A stretch of DNA of 64,000 nt from Chitinophagaceae bacterium (GCA_016787085.1 JAEUVJ010000018.1:1-64000), one strand, 5' to 3'; shown: positions 27,433 through 35,638, counted from the stretch's first letter. Notes: generated from the sequence alone by a model not told the origin. Numbers and translations are program-made.

Positions 27433-27887
27433 GAAAACTTGTTCCACTGTTTCTTTTAACAGGAGTTATGATAGCCTGTACAGATAGAAAGGAAGTGCCA
27501 AAGGACATATTGAAAAAAGAAAAAATGCAGGAAGTAATGTGGGATATGGTCAGCGCCGGTGAATTTCTCAACGGCTATATACTGAATAAGGACTCGGTAG
27601 ACCGCTTTTCTGAAAGCGCTAAAGTATATGCGCAGGTGCTGCAGTTTCACCAGGTCACCCGGGAGCAGTTTGAAAAAAGCTACCTGTATTACCGGCAGCA
27701 CCCTGACCTGATGAAAGTGATAATGGACAGCCTGGCCACCCGGCAAGTACAGCCCGATGAAATATATAAACCGAAAGAGGACTCTGTAAAAGCCGATACC
27801 GCGATAAAGCTGGCAGATACAATAGCCAGAGCTGCTGATGCTGATAGTGCACGAAGGAGGATCCCCAAAAAAGTTCCGCTTAACTAA
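27429..27887 (+). CDS. DUF4296 family lipoprotein
   Basis: A 152-residue lipoprotein with lipobox Cys17 (MIAC). The DUF4296 core follows: KKEKMQEVMWDMVSAGEFLNGYIL, then VLQFHQVTREQFEKSYLYYRQHPDLMKVIMDSL. The tail is charged. The function is unknown. ATG overlaps the DUF4835 stop by four bases. Confidence 0.82.
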   Translation: MRKLVPLFLLTGVMIACTDRKEVPKDILKKEKMQEVMWDMVSAGEFLNGYILNKDSVDRFSESAKVYAQVLQFHQVTREQFEKSYLYYRQHPDLMKVIMDSLATRQVQPDEIYKPKEDSVKADTAIKLADTIARAADADSARRRIPKKVPLN

Positions 27888-27945
27888 AGCCCCTTTGTGA
27901 ACCTGGAACAAACAACTTCCCTAATTTTATCTCATAAACATTTAT

Positions 27946-28662
27946 ATGAATAAAGCCGTAAGGGATGCCGGTGAAGCCATCCGTGATATACATGACGGGG
28001 CTGTATTGATGCTGGGAGGATTTGGCCTATGCGGAATTCCTGAGAATTGTATCGCTGCATTGGTGAAGAAAGGAGTGAAGGCACTTACCTGCATCTCCAA
28101 TAACGCCGGCGTGGATGATTTTGGGATCGGGCTGATGCTGCGTCAAAAACAGGTGAGGAAGATGATATCTTCCTATGTAGGAGAGAATGCAGAATTTGAA
28201 CGGCAACTGCTCAGCGGGGAACTGGAAGTAGAACTCATACCACAGGGAACACTGGCTACCCGTTGCCTGGCGGCCGGGTATGGCATGCCGGCCATTTTTA
28301 CCCCTGCCGGCGTGGGTACTGAAATAGCCGACGGAAAGGAAATAAGAAACTTCAATGGCAAAGAATATTTGCTGGAGTATGCCTTTGATGCGGATTATGC
28401 TATCGTAAAAGCATGGAAAGGCGATACAGATGGTAATCTTATTTATAAAGAAACGGCAAGGAATTTTAACCCGCTCATGGCGATGGCCGGTAAAATAACA
28501 ATTGCAGAAGTAGAAGAACTGGTGCCGGCCGGGGAGCTTGATCCGAATATGATCCATACACCGGGCATTTATGTTCACCGCATCTTCCAGGGAAAGGATT
28601 ATCAGAAACGCATCGAGCAGCGAACGGTAAACCCCCGGCCCCTCCCGCTTTTAGCGGGATAA
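27946..28662 (+). CDS. scoA: 3-oxoacid CoA-transferase subunit A
   Basis: A 238-residue subunit with the family-1 CoA-transferase signature GGFGLCGIPEN at 25-35, NNAGVDDFGIGLM, and the GVGTEIADGKEIRNFNGKEYLLEYA block. With subunit B it moves CoA from succinyl-CoA to acetoacetate or a similar oxoacid. The last residues, after IEQRTV, read NPRPLPLLAG. They are encoded by a palindromic repeat (28629-28677) that appears to have replaced the normal C-terminus. Confidence 0.9.
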   Translation: MNKAVRDAGEAIRDIHDGAVLMLGGFGLCGIPENCIAALVKKGVKALTCISNNAGVDDFGIGLMLRQKQVRKMISSYVGENAEFERQLLSGELEVELIPQGTLATRCLAAGYGMPAIFTPAGVGTEIADGKEIRNFNGKEYLLEYAFDADYAIVKAWKGDTDGNLIYKETARNFNPLMAMAGKITIAEVEELVPAGELDPNMIHTPGIYVHRIFQGKDYQKRIEQRTVNPRPLPLLAG

Positions 28663-28677
28663 ATTCCGGGGAGTTAG
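28629..28677. repeat. GC-rich dispersed palindrome at the scoA 3' end
   Basis: ACCCCCGGCCCCTCCCGC TTTT AGCGGGA, followed by TTCCGGGGAGTTAGG, resembles the 7859 and 44901 repeats in its CCCC(N)CCCCTCCC layout. It encodes the last ten residues and stop of scoA. Confidence 0.5.
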
Positions 28678-28784
28678 GAAAAATCACAGAATAGCGGAAA
28701 TTTCAAAGAGTGCATTGTGTAAGGTGAGCTCTGATTGTTTAAGGATATTAAAAAGAAAAAACTATTCGATAACAGTAAATAAAA

Positions 28785-28804
28785 GTCCCTTTAGGGATTT
28801 AGGG
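28785..28804. repeat. GC-rich dispersed palindrome at the scoB start
   Basis: GTCCCTTTAGGGATTTAGGG ends 4 bp before the scoB ATG, in the place where a ribosome site would be. It resembles 34540-34562. The 146-bp gap between scoA and scoB is bounded by repeats at both ends. Confidence 0.45.
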
Positions 28805-28808
28805 TTTT

Positions 28809-29465
28809 ATGGCATTGACAAAAGAACAAATAGCGCAACGGATAGCCCGGGAATTGAGAGACGGGTATTATGTGAATCTGGGCATTGGTATCCCCACGCT
28901 GGTGGCTAATTATATACCTGAAGGGATCAATGTAGTGCTCCAGAGCGAGAACGGTTTACTCGGCATGGGGCCTTTCCCCTTTGAAGGAGAGGAAGATCCC
29001 GACCTGATCAATGCGGGAAAGCAAACTATTACCACAGTGCCGGGCTCAGCCTTTTTTGATTCCGCCATGAGTTTTGGCATGATCAGGGCCGGTAAAGTTG
29101 ATCTGACCGTTCTTGGCGCTATGGAAGTAAGTGAGAATGGTGATATAGCCAACTGGAAGATACCGGGCAAGATGGTAAAAGGCATGGGCGGGGCGATGGA
29201 CCTGGTGGCCAGTGCCAGGAATATCATTGTGGCCATGATGCATACCAACCCCAAAGGAGAATCAAAACTATTGCCGCAATGCGCTCTGCCGTTGACCGGT
29301 GTTAAATGTGTGAAGAAGATCGTATCCGATCTGGCTGTGTTAGATATAACCCCGCAGGGATTTAAACTGATTGAACGGGCGCCCGGTATTTCTGTAGAAG
29401 AAATAAAAGCGAAAACAGCAGGGAAACTTATAGTGGAGGGAGAAATACCAGAAATGCAGTTTTAA
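28809..29465 (+). CDS. scoB: 3-oxoacid CoA-transferase subunit B
   Basis: A 218-residue subunit with the catalytic SENG motif; Glu47 forms the glutamyl-CoA thioester. NLGIGIPTLVANYIPEG precedes it, and GAMEVSENGDIANWKIPGKMVKGMGGAMDLV follows. It is complete and matches subunit A. The gap to scoA is 146 bp, unusually long for subunits of one enzyme, and carries palindromic repeats. No Shine-Dalgarno-like sequence is obvious before the ATG. Confidence 0.93.
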   Translation: MALTKEQIAQRIARELRDGYYVNLGIGIPTLVANYIPEGINVVLQSENGLLGMGPFPFEGEEDPDLINAGKQTITTVPGSAFFDSAMSFGMIRAGKVDLTVLGAMEVSENGDIANWKIPGKMVKGMGGAMDLVASARNIIVAMMHTNPKGESKLLPQCALPLTGVKCVKKIVSDLAVLDITPQGFKLIERAPGISVEEIKAKTAGKLIVEGEIPEMQF

Positions 29466-29479
29466 TGACAAGCAGAATC

Positions 29480-30151
29480 TTACAATATTTGTTTTTTCTT
29501 CAGGGCGATAGTGTATCCGATTTTTATTTCTGGAAGCAATAATTGTCCCTCGTCATTGAATTGGTGATTCATTGTTATTCTATTCAGCAGTTCAAAGTTA
29601 AACTGGCCAACCTGGTAGCCGAATTTGATATCAAATGATTGATATGAAAAATCAGAATTCGAGTAAATAAGCAAGGTATCACCAATGGGCGTAATATACT
29701 CCTGGCTATAAGCATAGGTTGTTCCATTATTCATAAAAGAATATCCTGCTCCAATATATAATTGATTTTTTCGAAGGGGAATAAATTTGCAAACAGCTAA
29801 GTGGACATCCGAAATTAATCCTTTTTTATCTTGAATTCCACCTGAAGGATCGTTTTTAAAGTAAATATGATCGTATCTGAAAGAACTCGAGATTCCAAAA
29901 GATATTCTTGGTTTTGCCAGCAAGTAAAATCCTCCGATAGAAACGCCGACACCTGACAATTGTTTGTCACGTTCAAAATATACAGGAACTGTTGGAATAG
30001 ATGATGAACTCGATTTTAGATTGATAGGAGTAATTCTGTAGGATATACTGCCATTTAAATAAAAACCATTTTTGTTATCATTTGATTGAGAAGAAGCGTA
30101 AAAGACATTTAGCAAGCAAATTCCTACAAGAACAGGAGCTAATATTTTCAT
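29480..30151 (-). CDS. Predicted outer-membrane beta-barrel protein, unknown
   Basis: A 223-residue exported protein not recognised by family. The signal peptide (1-21) is followed by alternating hydrophobic and polar strands with frequent Tyr/Phe/Gly (FYLNGSISYRI, GVGVSIGGFYLLAKP, LYIGAGYSFMNNG, EIKIGYTIAL), as in a small 8-stranded barrel. It is AT-rich compared with the genes on either side, as is the lipoprotein gene upstream. The two are co-oriented, separated by 59 bp that hold a hairpin (30175-30200). They look like a recently acquired pair. Confidence 0.6.
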   Translation of the reverse strand: MKILAPVLVGICLLNVFYASSQSNDNKNGFYLNGSISYRITPINLKSSSSSIPTVPVYFERDKQLSGVGVSIGGFYLLAKPRISFGISSSFRYDHIYFKNDPSGGIQDKKGLISDVHLAVCKFIPLRKNQLYIGAGYSFMNNGTTYAYSQEYITPIGDTLLIYSNSDFSYQSFDIKFGYQVGQFNFELLNRITMNHQFNDEGQLLLPEIKIGYTIALKKKQIL

Positions 30152-30174
30152 ATAAACAGTTTTAAATAGAATTC

Positions 30175-30200
30175 AAAGGGTTCCACTAAAGGAACCCTTT
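30175..30200. terminator. Hairpin between two AT-rich genes
   Basis: AAAGGGTTCC ACTAAA GGAACCCTTT is a perfect 10-bp stem. There is no long T run after it on either strand, so it could attenuate rather than stop transcription. Confidence 0.4.
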
Positions 30201-30210
30201 GCAACAAATC

Positions 30211-31509
30211 TTAATATTCTTGGGCATTAAATTTTATCCCCGCTCTGTCGGCCAAGAAGTTGTTGGATTGTCCCACATCCTGCCAACCACCGACAGAGTT
30301 AATTGTTATTAAGGGCATATTGTAAATTGTGCCAACTGAGTAATTATCATCTTTAGACCTATATGTGAGATAGTGAGCATGTTGATCAGCTGCTGACGGG
30401 AGGTTCACATAATGTGTTTTAAGTCCGGTTGGCCAATTGTCTCTTTCAAATATTACATATCCGAAGCAGATCGGGTCCGAATAATAATTATCCTTTTTCC
30501 AATTTCTATGCAAATTATAGTTGATAGTTTTTTCTACCTCGTTTTTGACATCCTTCCTTTTAAATTCCTTTATCAATTTTCCTCTATTTTCGTATGTAGA
30601 ATTATCTGAGGTATAATCAACAATTGGGCCACTGGTGTTACCATTCCAGCGACCACTCCAAGTCCATAGATAACCTTTTATTGCAATCTCAGATTTTCCC
30701 CCTATCCAGCTTTCTTTATGTTGTTTGACAGTCATATTGTTTATTCGACAATTCACTGTAGCAGTTGTTTTATTTCCAGGTGAGAAGCTGCTAATAGACG
30801 AAATACTCCGGCTATAATACGGGTATTCATCATCAAAATTTGAAGCAATAATATCCAACTCGCCGCTATTATCAACGCTTTCATTCAGGGATAGCACCCA
30901 TATTTCATGGCTGCTTGCGAATGCACTGTCTATTTGTTCAGGGTATTCTTCTAACTCACCTTGTAGATTGACAAAGTATCCTGTATAACCATCATCTTCA
31001 TTTAGTGTGGCCTGTCCGCAAAATGGAACAATTATAGGCGGATCATTGCCAATGAGACTTGCTTCCTTTAGATCGTCATAGTTTGGGATAAAAATCTGCG
31101 GATAAAGAGTGTCGCCATAAATGCCCATAAATGCGGCTAAGGCATTATCTAACTCTGCGCTAGAAGGTAGATTTCCATGTCCGGGGTCTATGAGAGTTTT
31201 TATCAGAACGTTATACTCCTGATCAAATTGCTGCTCAATATAGTAGTAAACTAATTCACGGTAATCCATGAAGTTAATTACAGATTCCTTTCCGGCGATT
31301 GTAAGGTGGCACAATGTGTAACCAATAGAATCAACCGTATAATCTATATTACAATCATTGCTGGAAGAGGGGGGGGGGGAGGACATAGTAGTTGGCGAAT
31401 CATCTGTTTCTAAGTTGATTTCCTTTTTACAAGAAACCATTACAATAAAGATGGAAGCAAAAATCAAGACGAACTTTATTTCTGCTTTAGGGAATGAAAC
31501 TTTTTTCAT
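30211..31509 (-). CDS. Lipoprotein of unknown function with coding poly-C tract
   Basis: A 432-residue lipoprotein with lipobox Cys27 (VMVSC). A Ser/Pro/Thr spacer (TTMSSPPPSSS) follows, and then a globular region with several Asp/Asn/Glu-rich segments that I do not recognise. A central stretch (about 255-300) is rich in Trp and Gly (WIGGKSEIAIKGYLWTWSGRWNG). Eleven consecutive C on the coding strand (31369-31379) encode the Pro run; a one-base slip would cut the protein at about residue 45. The gene is AT-rich compared with the neighbouring housekeeping genes, suggesting acquisition. Confidence 0.65.
   Translation of the reverse strand: MKKVSFPKAEIKFVLIFASIFIVMVSCKKEINLETDDSPTTMSSPPPSSSNDCNIDYTVDSIGYTLCHLTIAGKESVINFMDYRELVYYYIEQQFDQEYNVLIKTLIDPGHGNLPSSAELDNALAAFMGIYGDTLYPQIFIPNYDDLKEASLIGNDPPIIVPFCGQATLNEDDGYTGYFVNLQGELEEYPEQIDSAFASSHEIWVLSLNESVDNSGELDIIASNFDDEYPYYSRSISSISSFSPGNKTTATVNCRINNMTVKQHKESWIGGKSEIAIKGYLWTWSGRWNGNTSGPIVDYTSDNSTYENRGKLIKEFKRKDVKNEVEKTINYNLHRNWKKDNYYSDPICFGYVIFERDNWPTGLKTHYVNLPSAADQHAHYLTYRSKDDNYSVGTIYNMPLITINSVGGWQDVGQSNNFLADRAGIKFNAQEY
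31369..31379. repeat. Homopolymer tract of 11 G in coding sequence
   Basis: Eleven consecutive G on the plus strand lie about 45 codons into the lipoprotein gene. Tracts of this length slip readily during replication, so the gene may be phase variable. Confidence 0.6.
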
Positions 31510-31714
31510 GGGGTTTAGTTTTTGGATTGGAAAATTATTTACTAAACCAATTTAGGAATGAATTTTACTATAGCAAATTTTATTTATGCAAGAAAACACT
31601 TAGTTCTGGTGATATCGTCATCAATGCAACATTTTCAATGCGTTTGAGTACTTGATTGACATACGCATCAATTTGTCATTATTACCGAATCGGCATGAAG
31701 TTTTTCGTGAATTA

Positions 31715-32365
31715 TTACTCGATCAGATTATTCTTCACCGCAAAGAACACCAGGCCGGCCGTGTTCTTGCTGCCAAAGCGTTCCATCAGCCTGTCTTTGA
31801 TCGCTTCCACTGTCCTGGGACTGATCTCCATTTTTTTGGCTATTTCCTGCGCGGTAAATTCCATGCAGATAAAACGAAGTACATCTCTTTCTTTATCACT
31901 CAGGGTGATCTCGCTGTTAAGGGAAGGCACTACTTTCTGGCGGGAATGTGATTTTTTCAGCAGAATGCGGTTCACAAAGTTATTCAGGTAATAGCCTTTT
32001 TCATATACTTCCATGATGGCCCGGCGGATCTCCTGTGGTTCTGCATTCTTGAGCAGGTAGCCGTTGGCGCCATTTTCCATCAGGTGGTAAACAAAACGTT
32101 CATCCTCGTACATGCTTAACACAAGTACTTTAATATTTGGAAATTGTTTACTGACCAGTTTGGTGGCTTCGATGCCGTCTTTGCCCGGCATGCGCAGGTC
32201 CATCAGTATCACATCGGGGTGCGATTCAGCCAGACCGCCGATCAGGTCATCACCGTTCTCCGCTTCCTGAACAAACTTGATATTGGTAAAGGGCCGCAGG
32301 GAAAGGATAACCCCCTTGCGGAATATTTTGTGATCGTCAGCAATAGCCACTTTGATAATTCCCAT
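31715..32365 (-). CDS. NarL/LuxR-family response regulator (partner of adjacent kinase)
   Basis: A 216-residue regulator. The receiver domain (1-120) has Asp10-Asp11, phospho-acceptor Asp56 (ILMDLRMP) and the Lys of YLLKNAEP. The LuxR-type HTH (about 150-215) has TAQEIAKKMEISPRTVEAIKDRL. The start at 32365 is fixed by MGIIKVAIADDH; the longer frame runs into a stretch of GTTCC-like imperfect repeats. It has its own -7 element (32383-32390). It lies 127 bp downstream of the histidine kinase and is its likely target. Confidence 0.92.
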   Translation of the reverse strand: MGIIKVAIADDHKIFRKGVILSLRPFTNIKFVQEAENGDDLIGGLAESHPDVILMDLRMPGKDGIEATKLVSKQFPNIKVLVLSMYEDERFVYHLMENGANGYLLKNAEPQEIRRAIMEVYEKGYYLNNFVNRILLKKSHSRQKVVPSLNSEITLSDKERDVLRFICMEFTAQEIAKKMEISPRTVEAIKDRLMERFGSKNTAGLVFFAVKNNLIE

Positions 32366-32382
32366 AGTTATCAGATATCGCT

Positions 32383-32390
32383 CAAAGGTA
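32383..32390 (-). promoter_or_regulatory. -7 element of the response regulator
   Basis: The minus strand reads TACCTTTG, an exact TAnnTTTG, ending 17 bp before the ATG at 32365. The 32391-32480 stretch behind it is made of imperfect GTTCC/GTTCAAGAG repeats. Confidence 0.45.
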
Positions 32391-32492
32391 ATGGTTTTGT
32401 TAACGTTCAGGAAGTTCAAGAGTTCCAGAGGTTCCAAAAAGTTCCGGAGGTTTTTGCCAACTTGTGTAACTGGTGAACTGTTCAACTTCCTC

Positions 32493-33320
32493 TTACTGGT
32501 ACCGCTCGTCTTTTGGTAATTCGATCGTCACTTTATAATAGGTCTGTGAAATGTCTTTTTCGAACACTATGCTGCCCTGCACTACCCGGAGGCGGCTGCT
32601 GATGTTCTTCAGCCCGAGGCCTACATTGCTTTTGTTCAGTTTATCAAAATCGGCCTGTACGATGCCACGGCCGTCGTGATGGATACGCAGGTAGAATTTA
32701 TCGCCATGTACATTCTGCGTGAGATGGATAAAACTGGAATTACTGTGCTTAAGGATATTGTTTACCAGCTCCTGAACAATACGGAACACCACTAATTCCT
32801 TTTCCGGTTTCAGGCGGTCCTTGTATTCATGAAAACGGCTGCTGGCATTCATGCTGCCCGATCCGCTGATCTTCTGGAAAAGGTCGTTGATAGCGGACTC
32901 CAGCCCGAAATTCTTCAGGGTGGGCGGCATCAGGCTATGGCTGATATTGCGGATCAGCTGGATGGTATCGTCAATGATCTGCCGGGCCTGGAAAATAGAT
33001 TGTAACTGGGTAGCCTTATCCTGGTTCACGAGGTTTTCATTCAGGTACAGCCGGGCGGTGGCTAATAAAGGCCCTGCATCATCATGCAGGTCGGCAGCGA
33101 GACGCTGACGTTCTTCTTCCTGCAGTTTGATAGAGGCGGTGAGTAATATCTTTTGCTGCTCCTGCTCCATCTTCTGCAGGGTTTGCTGGTAGCGGGATAC
33201 CCTGCGCTGGTGAAAGATAATGAACAGCACCAGCCCGATAGTGAGAATAAGCATACCAATAGTGCCGATAAAGAGCACTAAAGATACGCTGGATGGGTTG
33301 GTGGTTTGGAGAAAGAACAT
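32493..33320 (-). CDS. Sensor histidine kinase, HisKA_3 (NarX-like) type
   Basis: A 275-residue kinase with a short N-terminal periplasmic part, one membrane helix (about 13-36), a coiled coil (about 40-72), and the HisKA_3 dimer domain with phospho-acceptor His79 (LAADLHDDAGPLL). The HATPase domain has FRIVQELVNNILKHS (N box) and DGRGI plus GLGLKNISSRL (G boxes). It has no evident extracellular sensor domain, so the membrane protein encoded just upstream could supply signal input. It pairs with the response regulator at 31715. Confidence 0.92.
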   Translation of the reverse strand: MFFLQTTNPSSVSLVLFIGTIGMLILTIGLVLFIIFHQRRVSRYQQTLQKMEQEQQKILLTASIKLQEEERQRLAADLHDDAGPLLATARLYLNENLVNQDKATQLQSIFQARQIIDDTIQLIRNISHSLMPPTLKNFGLESAINDLFQKISGSGSMNASSRFHEYKDRLKPEKELVVFRIVQELVNNILKHSNSSFIHLTQNVHGDKFYLRIHHDGRGIVQADFDKLNKSNVGLGLKNISSRLRVVQGSIVFEKDISQTYYKVTIELPKDERYQ

Positions 33321-33341
33321 TGGTGCTAAGGGGTTTTGGAT

Positions 33342-33821
33342 TTAAACCATATCTAAGTAAGGGACTGAAGGTGTTTTTTGATTTATTGTTACATGGGGTG
33401 GATGTTTAACATATATAATTACAGCAACAGCTATAAAAATATTTTTAATTATATCTCCAAGAAAAGTTAGGTACCATATACTCTCAATGTGGGAAGAGCT
33501 TATCTCATCTGCCAGGATATTAAAGAAAAAGGTACTTCCAAGATATACTAGTATGCCCGTTATAAGCCAAAAGGCACTGCTAGTAAAAATGGGGACTGTT
33601 GAATTCTTAAAATACTGGTAAAAGAAATAGAATATGTAAATAAATAGTAGGATTGTTTCTAACCCGATTGGAATCGAATCCACCTTAATTATTTTAACAA
33701 AGGAGAAGAAAATGATTAAAAAGAGAGTATAGAGAACTGAACAGGTAAAAATGATTTTTCTAAATTTCTTATCTAAGATCGAATTCCATAGCACATATGA
33801 GAAGGTCAGGTATTCAAACAA
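33342..33821 (-). CDS. Multi-pass membrane protein upstream of kinase (start unclear)
   Basis: From the only standard start codon (TTG, 33819-33821) the protein has 159 residues and four or five hydrophobic segments. The frame stays open a further 71 codons to the stop at 34035, and the extra part is clearly membrane-like (LIYSYLLPLLFLILLF and SLIAVITLYLFTFFLLNYFF). No ATG, GTG or TTG lies in that extension. The real protein is therefore probably about 225 residues with about seven helices, starting at a non-standard codon such as ATA or ATT near 34020-34034, or the gene has lost its start. It is 21 bp from the kinase gene. I do not recognise a family. Confidence 0.6.
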   Translation of the reverse strand: MFEYLTFSYVLWNSILDKKFRKIIFTCSVLYTLFLIIFFSFVKIIKVDSIPIGLETILLFIYIFYFFYQYFKNSTVPIFTSSAFWLITGILVYLGSTFFFNILADEISSSHIESIWYLTFLGDIIKNIFIAVAVIIYVKHPPHVTINQKTPSVPYLDMV

Positions 33822-34093
33822 AGTATAAAAAAAGTAGTATCCCTTTTTTCCAATTATTATCTTAATATCGGAAAAGAAATAATTTAAAAGAAAAAATGTA
33901 AATAGGTAAAGGGTAATTACTGCAATAAGTGAAGTAATCTTAACTTTTTTAAATAGTAGTATTAAAAAAAGTAAAGGAAGGAGGTAGGAGTATATTAGAA
34001 TATCAGTAAAAAGCTTTTCTATAAAATTGGATATTTAGTCCAAATATAGAAAAGCTTTCCAGTAATTAAAATACTTAAAAAGAAGAAAACTGA

Positions 34094-34165
34094 TTAGTCC
34101 TCCCAAACAAATATGGAAATGTCATCCCAATCAATTCTTCTTTTAACTAAAACTACTTTTTTCAT
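34094..34165 (-). CDS. Tiny ORF, 23 residues, candidate peptide
   Basis: ATG to TAA encodes a 23-residue peptide: MKKVVLVKRR, then IDWDDISIFVWED. The N-terminal half is basic and the C-terminal half is acidic and aromatic, with Trp at 13 and 21. The 11 bases before the ATG and the first two codons are identical to those of another tiny ORF at 37001 (ACGTTACTGTTATGAAA in both). It precedes the membrane protein, histidine kinase and response regulator on the same strand, with 59 bp to the membrane-protein frame. I do not recognise it. A signalling peptide is one possibility; the shared leader is the main reason to take it seriously. Confidence 0.35.
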   Translation of the reverse strand: MKKVVLVKRRIDWDDISIFVWED

Positions 34166-34539
34166 AACAGTAACGTTTTTGAGCCTTGATCAAATCGATT
34201 TGTGGGATAAAAATTGCCTTTCCGGACGGCTATTTCCACGGCCTTAAATAGGACTTTAAAGTATGAAATCAATGAAATGCAGTGCAGTAGGGCGTTTTGT
34301 GGGATTTTACCTGAAAATATACCCCTTAAAAAAGAGTGTTTTTTCTAAGTAAAAAACGTATTTTTACGAAAACAAAATTGGGATATTTACCGGGAAAATT
34401 CACGGTAAAGAAGGGGTTGTTAACAGGTGTGGAAAGAAAGATGAGATAGGAAGTATGAAGTCTGAATTCAGCAATCTGAAGTTAGGTTGATGTATAAGAA
34501 CTGGATTTCCTTTTCTCTTTTAGAACCGGATATATTCTT

Positions 34540-34562
34540 AACCCCCCTTTAGGGGCTGGGGT
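34540..34562. repeat. GC-rich dispersed palindrome
   Basis: AACCCCCCTTTAGGGG followed by CTGGGGT; CCCC TTTA GGGG forms a short stem. It is like the repeat at 28785 and lies just before the structured element. Confidence 0.4.
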
Positions 34563-34570
34563 ATAAAAAG

Positions 34571-34738
34571 AAGTTGATTGACACCGGACTTTGCTATGGC
34601 CTTCATTGGATTTGGAAATCAGGTTTTGGACGGTTTTTCCCGCTTACACGGGAGCAGGATATTGGATGTTTGAGGGGCTGATCCTCGTCAATCAACTTGA
34701 GCCAAAAATATATGCACAGTCCGGTGTGCACAAGAGCA
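34571..34738 (+). ncRNA. Structured element, copy 1 (candidate RNA)
   Basis: A closing stem of 12 perfect pairs (AAGTTGATTGAC 34571-34582 with GTCAATCAACTT 34687-34698) encloses 104 nt. Inside are TGGACGGTTT, an extra stem CCCG/CGGG (34639-34652), TTGGATGT, and a stem GAGG/CCTC (34672-34686). Outside follow AAAAATATATGCACA, a stem TGCACA/TGTGCA and ACAAGAGCA. Copy 2 at 37146 keeps these blocks and their spacing, while its corresponding stem differs in sequence yet still pairs. That is the mark of a conserved RNA fold. The strand is inferred from the regulator gene 243 nt downstream. Confidence 0.45.
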
Positions 34739-34981
34739 GTAATGCGTAGTGTTTGGCACATGGTTTTTACGGAAGAGAAGGTAAATTTTCAGCGGCGGAT
34801 ATGAAACAACAGACCTTGGCGGCTGAAGCCGGATTTCCTGATAAAGATCAATGAAGCGCTTACAGAAATGCAGAGAATAACCCCTAAAAAAAACTACTTT
34901 TGGCCTCGCAAAACTACGTATCGTATTTACTGCCACCGGCAGATCACATAAAATAACCGTAAACCTAAACCTGCTTAATAC

Positions 34982-35638
34982 ATGAATGACCAGCAGATCA
35001 AAGTAGCGATTGCCGACGATCATAAGATCTTTCGTGATGGAATCCGTATGGCCCTGAGGGATAAAGAGTACCTGAAAATATTATGGGAAGCCGAGGACGG
35101 AAAAGACCTGATGCATAAACTGAAGCTGAAACTTCCCGATGTGATCCTGATGGATATCCGCATGCCCGAGATAGACGGCATCAATGCCATCAGCATGATC
35201 CGCAAGGAATACGAGGAGCTTAAGATCATTGTACTTACTATGTATGATGACCAGGAGATGATCACCAAAATGATGGAGATGGGCGCCAATGCCTATTTGA
35301 CCAAGACCACTGACCCCGAAGAGATCTACCAGGCCATCCTTACCTGTATGAACGATGATTTCTACTTCAATGAATTGGTCAATAAGGCGGTTTTGCTGAA
35401 ACTGCAGCATAAGAAAACGGTCAGGCAGTTCTATCCCAATCCCGTCAAGCTGTCGGAAAAGGAACTGCGTATCCTGAAACTGATCGCCGAAGACAAGACC
35501 ACGGAAGAGATTTCCAAAGAGGTTTTTCTGAGCCCCCGCACCATCGAGACCATCCGCCAGAACATGAAACAAAAAGTAGGGGCAAAGACCATCGCCGGGC
35601 TGGTGATGTATGCAATGCGTAACAAACTGCTGGAATAA
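34982..35638 (+). CDS. Orphan NarL/LuxR-family response regulator
   Basis: A 218-residue regulator with a receiver domain (Asp12-Asp13, phospho-acceptor Asp58 in ILMDIRMP, Lys in YLTKTTDPEE). A LuxR HTH is at about 150-217, with TTEEISKEVFLSPRTIETIRQNM. No kinase gene is adjacent on this strand; the closest is at 32493, facing the other way. It is a paralogue of the regulators at 31715 and 37545. Its upstream region carries a TACGTAT/GTATTTACTGCC block and, 243 nt away, the structured element. It is followed 58 bp later by a methyltransferase gene. Confidence 0.92.
   Translation: MNDQQIKVAIADDHKIFRDGIRMALRDKEYLKILWEAEDGKDLMHKLKLKLPDVILMDIRMPEIDGINAISMIRKEYEELKIIVLTMYDDQEMITKMMEMGANAYLTKTTDPEEIYQAILTCMNDDFYFNELVNKAVLLKLQHKKTVRQFYPNPVKLSEKELRILKLIAEDKTTEEISKEVFLSPRTIETIRQNMKQKVGAKTIAGLVMYAMRNKLLE

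Larger units (their letters stand above)
34036..34981. other. Gene-poor 0.95-kb stretch: tiny ORF, repeats, structured element
   Basis: No ORF of normal size is credible here. The stretch contains a 23-codon ORF (34094-34165, minus), a perfect palindrome CAAATCGATTTG (34191-34202), a CCCCTTAAAAAA...ACGTAT block (34322-34368) that recurs at 34881-34921, a GC-rich repeat (34540-34562) and the structured element at 34571-34738. Confidence 0.7.

Noticed and set aside
28027..28578. 183-codon frame opposite scoA
   Set aside because: Antisense to a confident CoA-transferase subunit with catalytic motifs; no independent coding signal.
34571..34698. Element copy 1 as a MITE with terminal inverted repeats
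   Set aside because: Conservation with copy 2 continues 40 nt beyond the arms at fixed spacing, which a simple insertion would not explain.
34571..34738. Assignment as 6S RNA
   Set aside because: Size and closing stem are roughly similar, but two copies upstream of regulators and no clear central open bubble argue against it; not claimed.
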